Position numbers and translations under genes: made by a program. The notes under the pieces are model-generated. The model had not been told where the DNA came from and searched no databases. It was given only the letters and a program-made list of their open reading frames with translations. A DNA stretch of 64,000 nucleotides from Rana temporaria (taxonomy: Eukaryota > Chordata > Amphibia > Anura > Ranidae), in assembly GCF_905171775.1 (NCBI RefSeq), contig NC_053500.1, positions 127,004,640-127,068,639 of the forward strand. Direction: 5' to 3'. This document shows positions 11,433 through 24,479 of the stretch, in pieces. The stretch's first letter is position 1. Every line of letters begins with the position of its first letter.

Positions 11433-11596
11433 CTGGTGCTCCGCAGTCACAGCACACCGTATTCCCCGGCATTCGTCGAATGTCCTCTATGATGGCTTTA
11501 GTGAGATCCTCAATGCTGTTCTCCTCACTGGGCCGTGCTTCATGGAATGCCATGTTCAAAGCTTCTTGCTTGCTGTTAGTAAGCACCGAGATCCAC
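11433..11596 (-). CDS. asap1: asap1 exon: PH C-terminal helix and start of ArfGAP zinc finger
   Basis: A 164-base exon completes Ala, then reads WISVLTNSKQEALNMAF, an acidic linker (ARPSEENSIEDLTKAII), then RRMPGNTVCCDCGAP. WISVLTNSK is the C-terminal PH helix. EDLTKAIIEDIRRMPGN begins the ArfGAP fold. CCDC gives the first two zinc-binding cysteines (CX2C). The acceptor is gatgttttag. The donor is AG|gtgagc (phase 1), completing Asp with the next exon. The spacing from CCDC to the next CIEC is 16 residues, the family value. Confidence 0.93.
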
Positions 11597-12232
11597 CTAA
11601 AACATCATCATCTATTAAAGGAGAGTTCCAATCTAAACCAAGTTATTTTCAAAATACAAAAAAGGTGCCAAATGTACCACCTTATACAGTGTATGTTTTT
11701 TATGTTAAAGCGGGGCTCCGGGCATAATATATATATATATATATATTTTTTTGCAAGCTAAAATTAATTACATTAGATAGTCCCTAAAACGTGTTAATAT
11801 CTCCCCAATCATTCCAGAAATCATTGCAAACACTTGCCTTATATGCTCCAGCTCATGTTGTGGCCGTATGCATCATATGTGTGGGCATGTGAAGCCCAGT
11901 TCCTTTTTCTTCCTGGTTTTCAGGGAGAGGTGCATGCTGGGTGATTTTTAGGCACAGTAATGCCTAAATGACAATAAGTGTCATCATTTCCCAAGAGGCA
12001 ATGGGGTCTTAGGACAGGAAGTTGAACCACCTAGAACCAGGAACTAGGCATATTACGAAATCTGCCTAGTAACAGCCCGATAGAAGTGAGTAAAGAAAAA
12101 AAAAATATGTTTTCCTTACATTAAAGGCAAGCTGTTAATAGTTCATTTTTAGGGTGGAACTCCGCTTCAATGAAGCTGAACTCCATGTAGACTGTTAAAT
12201 ACACAATTTAAATACATACAGCATGGCTCCCA

Positions 12233-12557
12233 ACTGTCCCCAATTTCGAGGGACTGTCCCTCATTCAGAAGAAAGTCCTCCTGTCCCTTTGTCCTCCTCA
12301 TTTGTCCCACATTTTGGTCTGATTTATATAAAATGCATTACTTGTCTATCAACAAATGTTTCCCAGTGCTAAACCTCTCATCCATTTTCTAAATTGCTGC
12401 AATTGTACACTCCAAAAAACAATATTAAAGATTAGAAGTGGTAAAAAAGCACTTATGGGTTTAATCAATCATTTTTTTTGTACAGTTCTCCTTTAAGGAG
12501 GGGGGATGACAGTGGTGTGTCCTATGCCTATATTATGCTAATAGGTGTTGGGAGGTA
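12233..12557. mobile_element. Short inverted-repeat element (CTCCCAAC ends)
   Basis: Starts GGCTCCCAACTGTCCC and ends GGTGTTGGGAGGTATG. CATACAG occurs on both sides, a likely 7-8 base target duplication. A partial relative with CATCCCTCATTTGAAGGGAC lies at about 61883-61975. Confidence 0.65.
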
Positions 12558-12844
12558 TGCATACAGTACATACATGATGCCAACAGTGCAGCCAGATCCT
12601 GGACCTAATTAGGTTGTACAGCCTGGACCCAACCCATCCTTTGGACAATGAAGAAGCAGCAGCAGAGTGATGGTGTCATCTCTCTGCTCAGTCCTCCTGT
12701 AAACCTGTTTGCAGACAGCATTGTGCAGCACAGCTTGATTGGTCCAGAATGCTACCCCTCATTTTCCCAGGATGGGCCCTTCTGCACAAGGGATTTTATC
12801 TTTGTGCTAGTTTAATGTAAAATATACTTACTGATGATCTAAAA

Positions 12845-13085
12845 CCATGGTCTCCAAACTACGGCCCGGGGGCACTATTCCACCAACTGACACCAATGAT
12901 GGAGCACCATTCCCCCTACTCACACCACCAATGGGGCAATATTCTTCTTCTCATTGCTAAGCAATGTAGCACTATTCCTCCTCCCATTAAAACAATGATG
13001 GGGCACTGATGCCAGAGCATTTTTATACTCCCACTGGCCACCGTCCAGCCCCCCCTAAAGCATGAAGGACAGTGTTGGAAGGCAA
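12845..13085. repeat. Fragment of the same hAT family as 15160-15515
   Basis: Begins ATGGTCTCCAAACTACGGCC and continues with CACTATTCCACC / ACCAATGATGG repeats; ends near CCCCCTAAAGCATGAAGGAC. The right terminus is missing. Confidence 0.65.
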
Positions 13086-13090
13086 CATGG

Positions 13091-14146
13091 GTTAATATCA
13101 TAGTTCTGGTATTTCACTTCCTGGAGGATGCAAGCAGATGGCTCCAAGTTGGAATGTAACCAATTACGCCAAAGGGGCCTGGCTCCTGTCTGGCTAGGAC
13201 GATAAAATCAGTAAATGCCACTTCAAAGAGCAATGGCTGCCAGGATTAATGATGACAAAGATCAAAAGATCAACAAGCACCTGGAGATGATACATGGACA
13301 ATGCTGCCCCTAGAGGCAAATACAGCAAGACGAACAGTAATATAATCTATTGAGAAGGACTACCTCTTGGCAATATCTTATTGGACAGGAGGCAAGTGGG
13401 GGTGGTTACAAGTGGGTGTGAATTTGTGTGTAAAAAGGGCACACAGAAGAGAAATGGTCCCTTTTCTTTTGGATTCTGGCTTTGGCCTGAGCCTCATGGC
13501 TCTTGCTCTCCTGAGCCCAGCCGATAAGACTATGTCTAGAGGATTGCGATAAGTATTTTTGATGTTCTACTTTACGTTATTGTTTGCATATTCCTATTTT
13601 CTTGGGAAATAAATGAAAGATATTGTTTTACTAAGCAGTGTGTTTGCTTTCATAGATAACCTTATATCATTGTGCTTATCAGAGTCTTAATAGACTAGTT
13701 AATTATAGGTATAGACAAATTAGTACAAATATACAATAGAGGGAATCCGTAACCACCTTTCGGAAGAATATATATAAATAATTATTTATATAGTGTATAA
13801 TATTGCATCATTTACTTCAATTGTCATCCTGGCCCCTTATTGGAGACCCCTTATCTAAAACATACATAATTAGATTATACTGATCAGACACAGTAAATGA
13901 GGTAGAATGCAACTAAATATGGTTCTAAGGATACATTGGTATAGCATGCATGTTTATTTTATTTTTTATCCATAGATAGATACTGTATACTGACTAGAGA
14001 TAGAGAGTCACTCATGGATTGAGGATGCTGAATTAGTGTTGGTGTGTGAGAGATAACATGATCAGCGAGGCGTTTCTACTGTTTAGTAGAAAACACAGGG
14101 AACTTGGGAGTGTTGTGGGCAAAGAAAGAATGCAGTTCTTACTTAC
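13091..14146. other. Intron sequence, nothing recognised
   Basis: AT-rich, no matched inverted ends seen. Only small chance frames. Confidence 0.4.
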
Positions 14147-14195
14147 GCAACACAGTCTTGTTCATCCTCTGCTAAAAAATGGTATGTTCGATTAT
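14147..14195 (-). CDS. asap1: asap1 exon: PH domain (NRTYHFLAEDEQD)
   Basis: A 49-base exon completes His, then encodes NRTYHFLAEDEQDCV and two bases of Ala. It matches NRTYHFQAEDEQDYVA, the last strands of PH before the C-terminal helix; Gln is replaced by Leu here. The acceptor is ttcttatctgcag and the donor is GC|gtaagt. It is too short to stand out as an open frame and was found by requiring phase 1 entry and phase 2 exit between neighbouring exons. Confidence 0.9.
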
Positions 14196-14760
14196 CTGCA
14201 GATAAGAAAGAAAACGTATAAAAATGAGTTCATTCCCAGTATATAATGTACACCTTGACAACAAATTACCATTGTTTAATAAACTTTACCAAAACTTTCT
14301 TTTTCAGTATACGGATAAAGTAGGGACAGGGTTAGCGACCCTGTCAGATTTGTATTGCTGTTTGGGTCAGCACCGGGGAGATTCATTTTATTTCACTGAA
14401 AGTGAGGAAAATCCAAAATCTGGAGTTGTCACCAGAGCAGACGGGGATAGAGGAGCAATCTTCCAAAGGGGACACCTGCTGTGGTGACAACTGTCTAAGA
14501 TAGGAAACTTGCATCACTTTAGAGAGATTTCCTCCCTTTCTGCTAATTCTTTTGACTGGAAGGGAGGTAAAATCGCCACAATTGAACACAAATGGCAAAA
14601 AATTATGGGTACGATTTTTTTAAGCCACTCTCTGTCCCCCCCCCCCCATGCTTTAATAAAACTGTTCACTGTTAGAGGAGAAAGTCATTTTTAAAACATA
14701 CCACCCAATGACTCGAGCTTGGAAGAACAATACATGAAATCCTGTCTAGTTCTGCCTAAG

Positions 14761-15004
14761 ACCCCTTTCACACTCGTATGACTTGTCCCACGATTTGGGA
14801 CTAAAGCAGCATGACAAGTCGTTTCCCATGATTTCCAATCACTACCATTCATATTAGTACCACTCCAAGTCTTGCCTACTTCAAAGTAGTCCATGCACTA
14901 CTTGGGTCCGACTTTGATGTGAGTTCAGGTTCATAGACCTCGAGTCTCTCTAAAATCACGGCAAAATCGTGCGACTTTGAAGTCGCAGTATTGTGAAAGG
15001 GACC
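14761..15004. mobile_element. Inverted-repeat element with CCCTTTCACA ends
   Basis: Starts ACCCCTTTCACACTCGTATG and ends AGTATTGTGAAAGGGACC; taag and ttaa flank it. Family shared with 26773-27166 and 45559-46022. Confidence 0.8.
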
Positions 15005-15159
15005 TTAACTCCACTTACAAATTGACCAATTTGGAACAGAATGGTCACTTAAAGAAAAATTCCAGACATGGATATTTTATACATAGTCACTAGGATCAAG
15101 CTTTAACCAATGTAACTTTGTATATCCCATATATCCCATACCTGACCAATGCTCTAATA

Positions 15160-15515
15160 CAGTGGCCTCCAAACTGTGGCCCACGAGCCGAATGCGTCCC
15201 TTTGCTTGCCTTTATCCAGCCCTCGGTGCTCCATTCCTCCCACTAACACCAATAATGGGGCACTATTCCTCCCAATGCCAACAGCAATGGGGCATTATTC
15301 CTCCAAAACCAATGACAGGGCACTAGTCCCACTCCTACTGATCAGAGATGCCATGTTTTTTTTTTTTTTTTAATCCCACTGAGCACAAAGTCAGAGGCAT
15401 TGTTTACTCGCACTGATGCTGGATATTTACTATTCTTGGGGGATCACAGTCCGGCCCCCCTAATGTCTGAAGGACAATAATCTGGCCCTTTGTTTAGAAA
15501 GTTTAGAGACCCCTG
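15160..15515. mobile_element. hAT-type element (CCTCCAAACTGTGGCC family), decayed
   Basis: Starts CAGTGGCCTCCAAACTGTGG and ends AGTTTAGAGACCCCTG; internal CCAATAATGGGGCA repeats resemble 12845-13085 and 47752-48118. No clear target duplication. Confidence 0.7.
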
Positions 15516-15847
15516 GTCAAATATAATGAAGCCAGCTACTCGGTAACATCCATTGCATAAATTGGCTATAGATATTGGCTACATGGCAGGGTGCAGAATG
15601 AGCTGCAAATCAGAATGGAGAGCTCCTCCCTCCCTGCTAATAAGATTACATTGTTGGCCAGATGGGCCTGGAGAGGACACATGGACTGATAAGAGCCTCT
15701 GCCCTGCCAAAAGGTAGGAGTTCTGTGCAGAGGAGGCAGAGATTGTAATTGGGAGAGAGGAATAGGGGGGTGGGGCGGGGGGGAGACTGCAGGGGCACTG
15801 TGATAGAGAAGGTTGTGATTGCCAGAGGCACTGTAGCATTAAGGTGC

Positions 15848-16232
15848 AGCTCCCGTTATCAGATAGGCTTGGACCAAACAAAGTGTCTCATAAGAAAGAG
15901 CATCCACATTGTATTTACCAATAAATCTGTGGTTAATGGTTATGGTATCACACTAAGGATAAAAATCAAAACAGGCACGTATGCAGCAAATCATGCAAAA
16001 GATCGATCAATCGGTGTACACATCAGGAAGAAGTGTGGCGGCGGCACGTACGTAGGCTCCAATTGATTGATCTTTTGCATGATTTGCTACATAAATGCCT
16101 GTTTTGATTTTTTAAATGTGAGTATCTTTTATCCTTTGTACGTACCAATAAATCTGTGGTTATGGTATCACACTATGTTAATGCTCTCTTTCTTTTGAGC
16201 CACTTTGTTCGGTCCAAGCCTATCTGATGGGA
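15848..16232. repeat. Long palindrome
   Basis: Left arm AGATAGGCTTGGACCAAACA... and right arm TGTTCGGTCCAAGCCTATCT pair, as do the inner ATCATGCAAAAGATCGATCA and its complement. A 30-base block with CCAATAAATCTGTGGTTA occurs in the same orientation in both halves, so the arms do not pair there. Confidence 0.8.
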
Positions 16233-16382
16233 GCCTTTCACTAACGTTTTACCCCTGGAATGATCTACGACAGCTGACTCTTACGCATATAGCTGAGTGT
16301 GATCGACTGTGATAGACTTCTCTCTTTTTGGTCCATCTCTCATTGGATGTAGGAGCACATTAGTGAAGTCTGAATCACGCAT

Positions 16383-16940
16383 TGTGATGGAACTTGGATA
16401 CCCCGGCTGGGCACCTCCGCCAGACCTGTGTCTCCTGTTCTGCAAACGCACCCGCCAGACTCGCCATAACCAGCCCTTAACCCCACAATCACAAGGCAAA
16501 CTACACAGGTGTTGAGGGTTAAACATGCAGAGCATGAAACTGGTTATTAAATACAAAACATACAGCTTTAAACACAGTTAGGGGCACTCCCCTTAGCCTT
16601 GTCATAGAGGGGGTAGGGGACAAGGAAGGACCAATAGGAACTCAACACTTGTACATTGAAACAGAGACTACAGTTGAAACACATAAAGGGATTATGATAA
16701 GCAGGCAGCCCCTTCTTTTACATCCCCTGCTGGGAGGTGTCTCCAGATCCTTTGTCTACGTACCATAACCCAACACGATTAAACACAGCAACAATGGGGG
16801 GGGGGGAGAAGTGATGTAACATTACATTACATTATCTCAATGCCATTTGGTCCCCAAGTCTCTTCTAGGCCAAAGTCTGTGGGTAGGAGGCCAGCCCACA
16901 GCGCCCTCCAAAACATACAGTGACAGTGGGTTCTGTCACA
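16383..16940 (-). mobile_element. Solo LTR (558 bases) with 5-base target duplication
   Basis: On the minus strand the sequence starts TGTGACAGAACCCACTGTCA and ends AAGTTCCATCACA, the TG...CA form with short inverted ends (TGTGA/TCACA). CGCAT flanks both sides (16378-16382 and 16941-16945). No internal coding part is present, so this is a recombined solo LTR. The family (Gypsy-like or other) cannot be named from sequence alone. Confidence 0.8.
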
Positions 16941-17394
16941 CGCATTATTAAATTCACACCACTTCATGAACTCTATTCACCATCATTTCATTTTGGATTC
17001 ACATATTTTTTGTATTTCACTGTTCATGGACTTTTAGCGCTGCATTATTTTGTACATTTATCCTTGCACAGTGCATCTGACTGTTTTTTTGCTAGATGCT
17101 TTTTTATCACTTTATTATAACAAATTCATTGAATTTGTCAGGTCAGCGCAGTTTCTCTCCAATTTTTTGCACTTTCTAAATTTCTGTTCAGGTCAGAAAA
17201 GAAGCAGAGTATACGGGACTCAACACAATAGGTTTTCTCAGCTTTTCTACTAGTAAAAAAAAAATGCCATAGCGGCAAACTGTGTGAATTGTTGCGGCTT
17301 TTCATGCTGCAGTCTGGATGAATCATCCGTTGAGTGGCTTTTAATACATTTGTTGATCTTTAATCAGAAGTGGATGAAAGCCAGGAGAACATAC

Positions 17395-17482
17395 GTGATA
17401 TGAGGTCGAAGCATTTCTTATCTTCAATGTTCGGCTTCACCTGGCACGTCAACAGATTCAATTTGGCCGGCTGGCGGTTTGG
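17395..17482 (-). CDS. asap1: asap1 exon: PH domain core (NRQPAKLNLLTCQVK)
   Basis: An 88-base exon encodes PNRQPAKLNLLTCQVKPN, then IEDKKCFDLIS and the first base of His. NRQPAKLNLLTCQVKPN is the best single marker for ASAP1: ASAP2 reads NRPPAKLNLLTCQVKTN. CFDLISH is a central PH strand. The acceptor is attgcttgcag and the donor is C|gtatgt (phase 1). The intron separating it from the previous exon is only about 0.9 kb, the shortest in the window. Confidence 0.92.
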
Positions 17483-18389
17483 CTGCAAGCAATAGAGAAT
17501 GACAAAGTTACCATATGTTCCTGTAAAGATAACCATTTATAAAAACATATGATTCAGAAAGACTCGGGAAATGTCCAAGATGATGTGAAAAGCATTTACA
17601 AGCTCAGAATAAAAAAAGCTCAAATTAAGCCAATAATAATTATTAATGATCTATATAGCACCTGCAACGTTGCCCAAAGCAATAACATCTTACGTACAGA
17701 GACATAAAACTTTATATGCACGTGAACCCCGCCTACGTTGCATATGAGGAGGGCATTTCGAAGCCCCCATAATCTTTTTAGCCTCCCACAATAGGCAATA
17801 TAACATTTTATTATTAATTTTGCTTTTTCAGCTTACCTGAAATGTAAGAATACTGTTGGAGCGTGAATATAAAATAAATGTGCAGTTAGTTTGGGCCTAG
17901 CCTGGAGGTGCATTGAGGCTCCAATAAAGTAATACAATTACCAGCAATAGGGACCTTCACCAATGCCCGAGGCATATAAATAATCAGCAACATCTGCTAT
18001 ATTGGTATTAGCCAGCTAATGCACTCTGCCCTGAGTATCAGCCAGTAATGTACAACGCAAAGCTCATTAGATGTCTCTGCTCCACACTTACACATACCTG
18101 TGCATGAAGGGACTGAAAAAAGTAACTTTGACAAAAAAGACAATTTTATCCCCCGATGAGAAGGATGCACAGGTGGTGCTGAAGGGCTGCTTGCATCTCC
18201 TGGACAGCCAATTGATTACCGCTGGTCCAAGTTACTTGTTAAAAAAGGACTCCTTTTACATGTTATTTTAAGTCCAGTCACAGATCACACCTAGGTAAAT
18301 TTTATTTGATTTTATGCTAAGTATATGATGGAATATAGTATGTATGCATTAATAAAAAAAAAACATTCTTTAAAGGAGTTATCTATTAC

Positions 18390-18459
18390 CGCGCCATGTG
18401 CAATGGTCAAGTAACAATTCTTCACTGAGCACTTCCTCTTCTGCCAAACTTTTCTGAGC
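18390..18459 (-). CDS. asap1: asap1 exon: PH domain (LRKVWQKRKCSVKN)
   Basis: A 70-base exon: one base completes Gly, then 23 codons LRKVWQKRKCSVKNCYLTIA and HGA. The basic WQKRKCSVKN strand is the PI(4,5)P2-binding face of the PH domain in ASAP proteins. The acceptor is a T-rich tract ending tttttctag. The donor is GCG|gtaata, weaker than the others. The usual Gly after VKN is Cys here. Confidence 0.92.
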
Positions 18460-18539
18460 CTAGAAAAAGAGAAATTAGTTAATTTATGAGACCTTAATGC
18501 TAAAACCTTTTTTCTTTTTGGACAAAGTGTGGAAGGGTT

Positions 18540-19046
18540 AAAGGGGTTGTTAAGGTACATTTTTTTCCCCCTAAATAAATTTCTTTACCTTAGTGCAGTC
18601 CTCCTTCACTTACCTCATCCTTCCATTTTGCTTTTAAATGTCCTTATTTCTTCTGAGAAATCCTCACTTCCTGTTCTTCTGTCTGTAACTCCACACAGTA
18701 ATGCAAGGCTTTCTCCCTGGTGTGGAGTGTTGTGCTCGCCCCCTCCCTTGGACAACAGGAGAGTCAGGGCGCCCTCTACATTGCAGATAGAGAAAGGAGC
18801 TGTGTGTTAGTGGGTGTCCTGACTCTCCCGTAGTCCAAGGGAGGGGGCGAGCACGACACTCCACACCAGGGAGAAAGCCTTGCATTACTGTGTGGAGTTA
18901 CAGACAGAGGAACAGGAAGTGAGGATTTCTCAGAAGAAATAAGGACATTAAAAAAAGAAAAATGGAAGGATGAGGTAAGTGAAGGAGGACTGCACTAAGA
19001 CAAAGGAAGCTATTTCGTTTTTTTTTTTACCTTTACAACCCCTTTA
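18540..19046. mobile_element. Foldback element, about 190-base inverted arms
   Basis: Starts TAAAGGGGTTGTTAAGGTA and ends TACCTTTACAACCCCTTTA. Arms 18583-18775 and 18805-19005 are near-complete inverted copies; both contain GGCTTTCTCCCTGGTGTGG or its complement. It lies only 81 bases upstream (in gene sense) of the asap1 exon at 18459. Confidence 0.92.
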
Positions 19047-19614
19047 AATCCTCTGTCAGGTTTTACTACTGTATGTGTCAACAGTGGAATATACACCCCA
19101 CTATTAGTCCTGACGATCATGTCACTGGGTCAGAAAGTGATGGTAAATCTATACATTTAAGTTGTCACCAAAACAGGAATTGAGAGGGAAATTTCAAAGG
19201 GATATGAATACTTTTTCAAGGCACTGTATATGTAAAATTACTCACGTCTGGGTAGTAACTATATGTAACTGTGCTGTATAGTTTGAAGGGGAACTGTACT
19301 CATCTGCCCATTAGCTCTACAGTTTGAAGGGGAACTGTACTCATCCGCCTATTTGTTCCTCCAGCAATTACAGATCAAAGCTGTCCCTCACCGCTCTGCC
19401 CTCTGGCACTGCCATTATCACCCTTTCATCTTCCAGATTCTCATTGGGTGGCCAGTTCTGATGAAACCTCTGTGCATGCATCATTGTCTGGCACTTAGTT
19501 GCTTTCACTGCATTATACACATAGATGGGTGAGACAGATAGTTGGATGAGCCAAGGTGTACAGTACATTGCACGTGTGCCGTAGGTAGCGCGCACGCATT
19601 AAAAAAAATTGATA

Positions 19615-19616
<2 letters not shown>

Positions 19617-19680
<64 letters not shown>
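19617..19680. repeat. (AT)n microsatellite
   Basis: About 32 uninterrupted AT units, followed by ACACATACATACATA. Confidence 0.98.
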
Positions 19681-19687
<7 letters not shown>

Positions 19688-20190
19688 CATACATAGTGGC
19701 GGTGGGACCCTGTGTCACCTTAAAGATTGCTGGTTTAAGCCAGATTTTGTAGAGAAAGACACGCTGATTGCACAGCTGTGTGTTGGACCATTTAGTTCTG
19801 ACCTGACTATGGCTCAGGGCACCACCCAACAGACAGGAAGTCTGTGCCTGGGAGTCACGTGGACTCCCATCCTTCTGTGAGGAGTCAAAGGCTGATCAGG
19901 AGTAAGCTAGGAGAGAGCTTAACTCTAGGAAACTCTGTTTTGAGGAGCAGACCTAAGGCCTAGGCTAAAGGCCTGAAACAGCCGGGTGGCAAGAATCAAA
20001 GCCAGGAGGATAAATTGTTGAGTATGCAAGATACAGTAATGGTGGAACCCCCTGTGAGGGCTACTGATGTATTTGTGAACTTTTTGTGCTTTTAAATAAA
20101 AGTGGGCTACCAGGCCCTTAAAAATTCAGTTCTCGACTGGCGTACTCACTAAAAACGCACCTACCACTGGAGTCTGATCACCCCAAACTT

Positions 20191-20193
<3 letters not shown>
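19681..20193. other. Unassigned sequence between two AT microsatellites
   Basis: About 500 bases of moderate GC content, starting TAGTGGCGGTGGGACCC. It may be an unrecognised repeat because both sides are AT tracts, but no paired termini were found. Confidence 0.35.
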
Positions 20194-20424
<231 letters not shown>

Positions 20425-21005
20425 CACACGTGTATATTATTTTGGGCAGAAGAGACATGCAATATATATTAATGTTAAAAAAATACATAGAGTTTCAGTT
20501 TAATGTTCTATGTTAGCTGCCATTTTAGGCAAGAAACGGCCTAAGGATGGCAGCAGGCAGCTTCCGACTAAGGCGTGGGTTTTCGTAATGCCCTTTAATG
20601 TGCAAATGTCAACACCAGCTTATCTCTAATGTCTCTCTTATGTTACTTTAATGACAGGTGAAGAGGTAGTGAAAAATGACTACCTATTTATCCCAGCATG
20701 CTCTGCACCAAGCCTTCCTCTCACAGGGAAGCAGATGACGAATTTGCATATTGATGTGCACATTTTTCACTTGATTAACAGGAGCACTGCTATGGTATTT
20801 AGCATCTCACTTTCACTGATGCATCACTGCTAATTACGAGTAATTAACACCATAATTAACTATGAATAATTCTACACTACCAAAAAATGGTTATAGTGCC
20901 CTGATGAGGTCATTGGTAAAATTCACCAAGTGGATACAAGATTTTGAACTTTTGGAAAGGTATTACTTTCAAAGAAAAAAAAAAACAATTGCATGTGTGT
21001 ATATG

Positions 21006-22109
<1,104 letters not shown>

Positions 22110-22225
22110 TATACACACACACACATATATACACACAAAACATGAAGTTCTGGGTAAAGTGCAACTCTGTAATAATTCTTAGTGCCAAGCAATCAAGCCT
22201 TCCCATGGGGCATATATAAAAACAA

Positions 22226-22912
22226 GGGCCCAGATTCAAGAAGCACTTGCGCCCGCGCAACCATAGTTGCGCGGCGCAAGTGCTTACTTGCTCCGGTGTA
22301 ACGAGTGCTCCTGATTCAGGAACCTCGTTACACCGACTGCAGCCTAGGATGTGACAAACATAAGCCTCCTTATGCCTTCACATCCCAGGCTGCATTCTTG
22401 CGTTGGCCGCTAGGGGGCGCGGCCTTTGTGATCGGCGTGTAGTATGCAAATTGCATACTACCACCGATTCACAAAAGTTGCGCGGGCCCTGCGTATGCAA
22501 GGTACGGAGTTTCCGTACGGCGCCTTTAGCATAAGGCTGCTCCTGCTAATAAATTTCACGTCGTTTACGTAAGTGAACCGTGAATGGCGCTGGACGCCAT
22601 TCACGTTCACTTAGAAGCAAATGACGTCCTTGCGACGTCATTTGCCGCAATGCACGTCGGGAAAGTTTCCCGACGGAGCATGCGCTGTTAGCTCGGCGCG
22701 GGAGCGCGCCTAATTTAAATGATTCCCGCCCCCGGCGGGATCATTTACATTAGGCGCCCTTACGCAGGGCTAATTAGCATAGCGCCCGCGCAATTTACGG
22801 AGCTACTGCTCCGTGAATCGCTGGGCAAATGGAAATATTTGCGTGGGCGCAGAGAAAAATCTTTGCTCTTTGCCCACGCAAATATTGCTCCATTCTACCT
22901 GAATCTGGGCCA
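22226..22912. mobile_element. Inverted-repeat element with GGGCCCAGATTCA ends
   Basis: Starts GGGCCCAGATTCAAGAAGC and ends CTACCTGAATCTGGGCC. Interior is GC-rich with many CGCC and short inverted arms; no gene. Confidence 0.85.
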
Positions 22913-23157
22913 CGGAGAGGATTGCTGCACATAAAATTGTATTTTTTTGTTCTTGGCAAATGGGGAAAAAGAACACATGATGACGCATTAAGTAATGTTG
23001 AGACAAAAAAAAAAAACACAACCATATATAATTCCAATGGGTATTAACAGAGTTCATATAGTGTCTTCTACTGCAAAATGGCATGAATGATTCACTTAAA
23101 CAAAAAGGTACAAATGTGATACAAGTCATTTGATTCGAAATTGGAGCAAGGACATAC

Positions 23158-23258
23158 CCATCACTCTTTTTGTACAGAAAGCCATGTTTTTCTGTGCCAT
23201 ACTGCATGTTTCCCTGTAATTGGTGCATACTGTACACCAGCTGCTTACTGATGGATTC
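23158..23258 (-). CDS. asap1: asap1 exon: linker and start of PH domain
   Basis: A 101-base exon encodes ESISKQLVYSMHQLQGN, then the first PH strands with YGTEKHGFLYKKSDG. The motif YSMHQLQGN is the ASAP1 form (ASAP2 has YSLHQPQGN). GFLYKKSDG is beta strand 1 and the first basic loop, which contacts phosphoinositide head groups. The acceptor is gttatctctacag. The donor is GG|gtatgt, phase 2, completed by G of the next exon to Gly. Confidence 0.9.
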
Positions 23259-23531
23259 CTGTAGAGATAACACACAAAATGTTGAAATGCTAGAAGACAA
23301 TGGAGGCAACTCTTCTGTAAACAGCTTGAATATTTAATAGAAACTGGTCACAAAATGTCTCCCTGCATCACGTCAAAAGAAAGTAGTCTAATCATCATGA
23401 TACCCACCATGTCCACTGTGAGACGAATATCTTTGTTTACATGATTATAATTTTGTAGTTGGGGGGTACAAGAACATTGCAACGGTTAAAAAAAACTAAC
23501 ACTTAAACATCATGCAACATAACTATTAAGA

Positions 23532-24479
23532 CAGTGGTTCTCAACCTGGGGGTCCGGACCCCCTTTGGGGTCGAATGATGATTTGCCAGGGGTCACTGAA
23601 TCCTGGGCTGTTCCTGAAGCCCACACTGCTCTCCCAGCCTTTACTCTGCCACCCAGCTGGGCTGTTTTTGGAGCCCGATGCCACCCACTCAGCCTCTCTG
23701 CAGCCGCCCATTCATTTCAAGGCATGGCTGGGCGGCAGAGATTAGAGGTCAGTTGACTGGTGAGGAATGAAGTGGGAGGGGCTGAAGGAGGCCCTATCTC
23801 CCGATTTCAGCATAGGTGTCACTGCTGCGAGACAAAGTGAAGTTGGAGACACAGTAACACTACCTGTGATTATAGTTGCCATTGAAAGTCCCCACTACAG
23901 CTCTCTTGATCAAGAGCACCTAAGTGGGCTGATCAGAACTCCCCCCAGCACTGCCACTCATCCCAACTCCCCCCCCCCAGCACTGCCACTCATCCCAACT
24001 CCCCCCCAGCACTGCCACTCATCCCAACTCCCCCCCCCAGCACTGTTACTCATTCCAACTCCCTGCCAGCACTGCCACTCATCCCAACTCCCCCACCAAG
24101 GAGTAATGAAAGGAATAAAATGAGAGAAGATATAATAGGAAGGGAAAATGAGAGGGAGGAACAAAGTAGGGAGAGAAATAATAAGAGAAGAAAGGTGGCT
24201 CGAGAGGGATGGGGGGGGGGACGGACAAATAAATTAAGATAGAGAGAAAAAAGAAAAAAGAGAAAAAAGTGGCACATCCTAAAATGTACCATAAGGGGTT
24301 TAAACATTGTACGAGTGGAAGGGACTCAGGAAGCGCTAAATGTCCGTGGGTTAGGGGTGCAAATTACTTGTCTTGTCTGCCAACAACCCACGCTATGAAA
24401 ATATTTTTACTGTTAGGGGTCCCCACAACTTGGGAAATGTTATCAAGGGGTCATGTCACTAGAAGGTTGAGAACCACTG
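23532..24479. mobile_element. hAT-type nonautonomous element
   Basis: Ends CAGTGGTTCTCAACCTG and AGGTTGAGAACCACTG, a hallmark hAT terminus. The flanking 8 bases are tattaaga and tgttaaga (one difference). No transposase. It carries a C-rich minisatellite at 23938-24100. Confidence 0.88.
23938..24100 (+). repeat. Minisatellite, about 28-base unit
   Basis: About five copies of a unit containing CAGCACTGCCACTCATCCCA preceded by a run of C. The length of the C run varies between copies. Confidence 0.88.

Noticed and set aside
22803..23309. A 168-codon minus-strand frame read as one gene
   Set aside because: Only the middle (23158-23258) is an exon; the rest is intron and the right part of the GGGCCCAGATTCA element.
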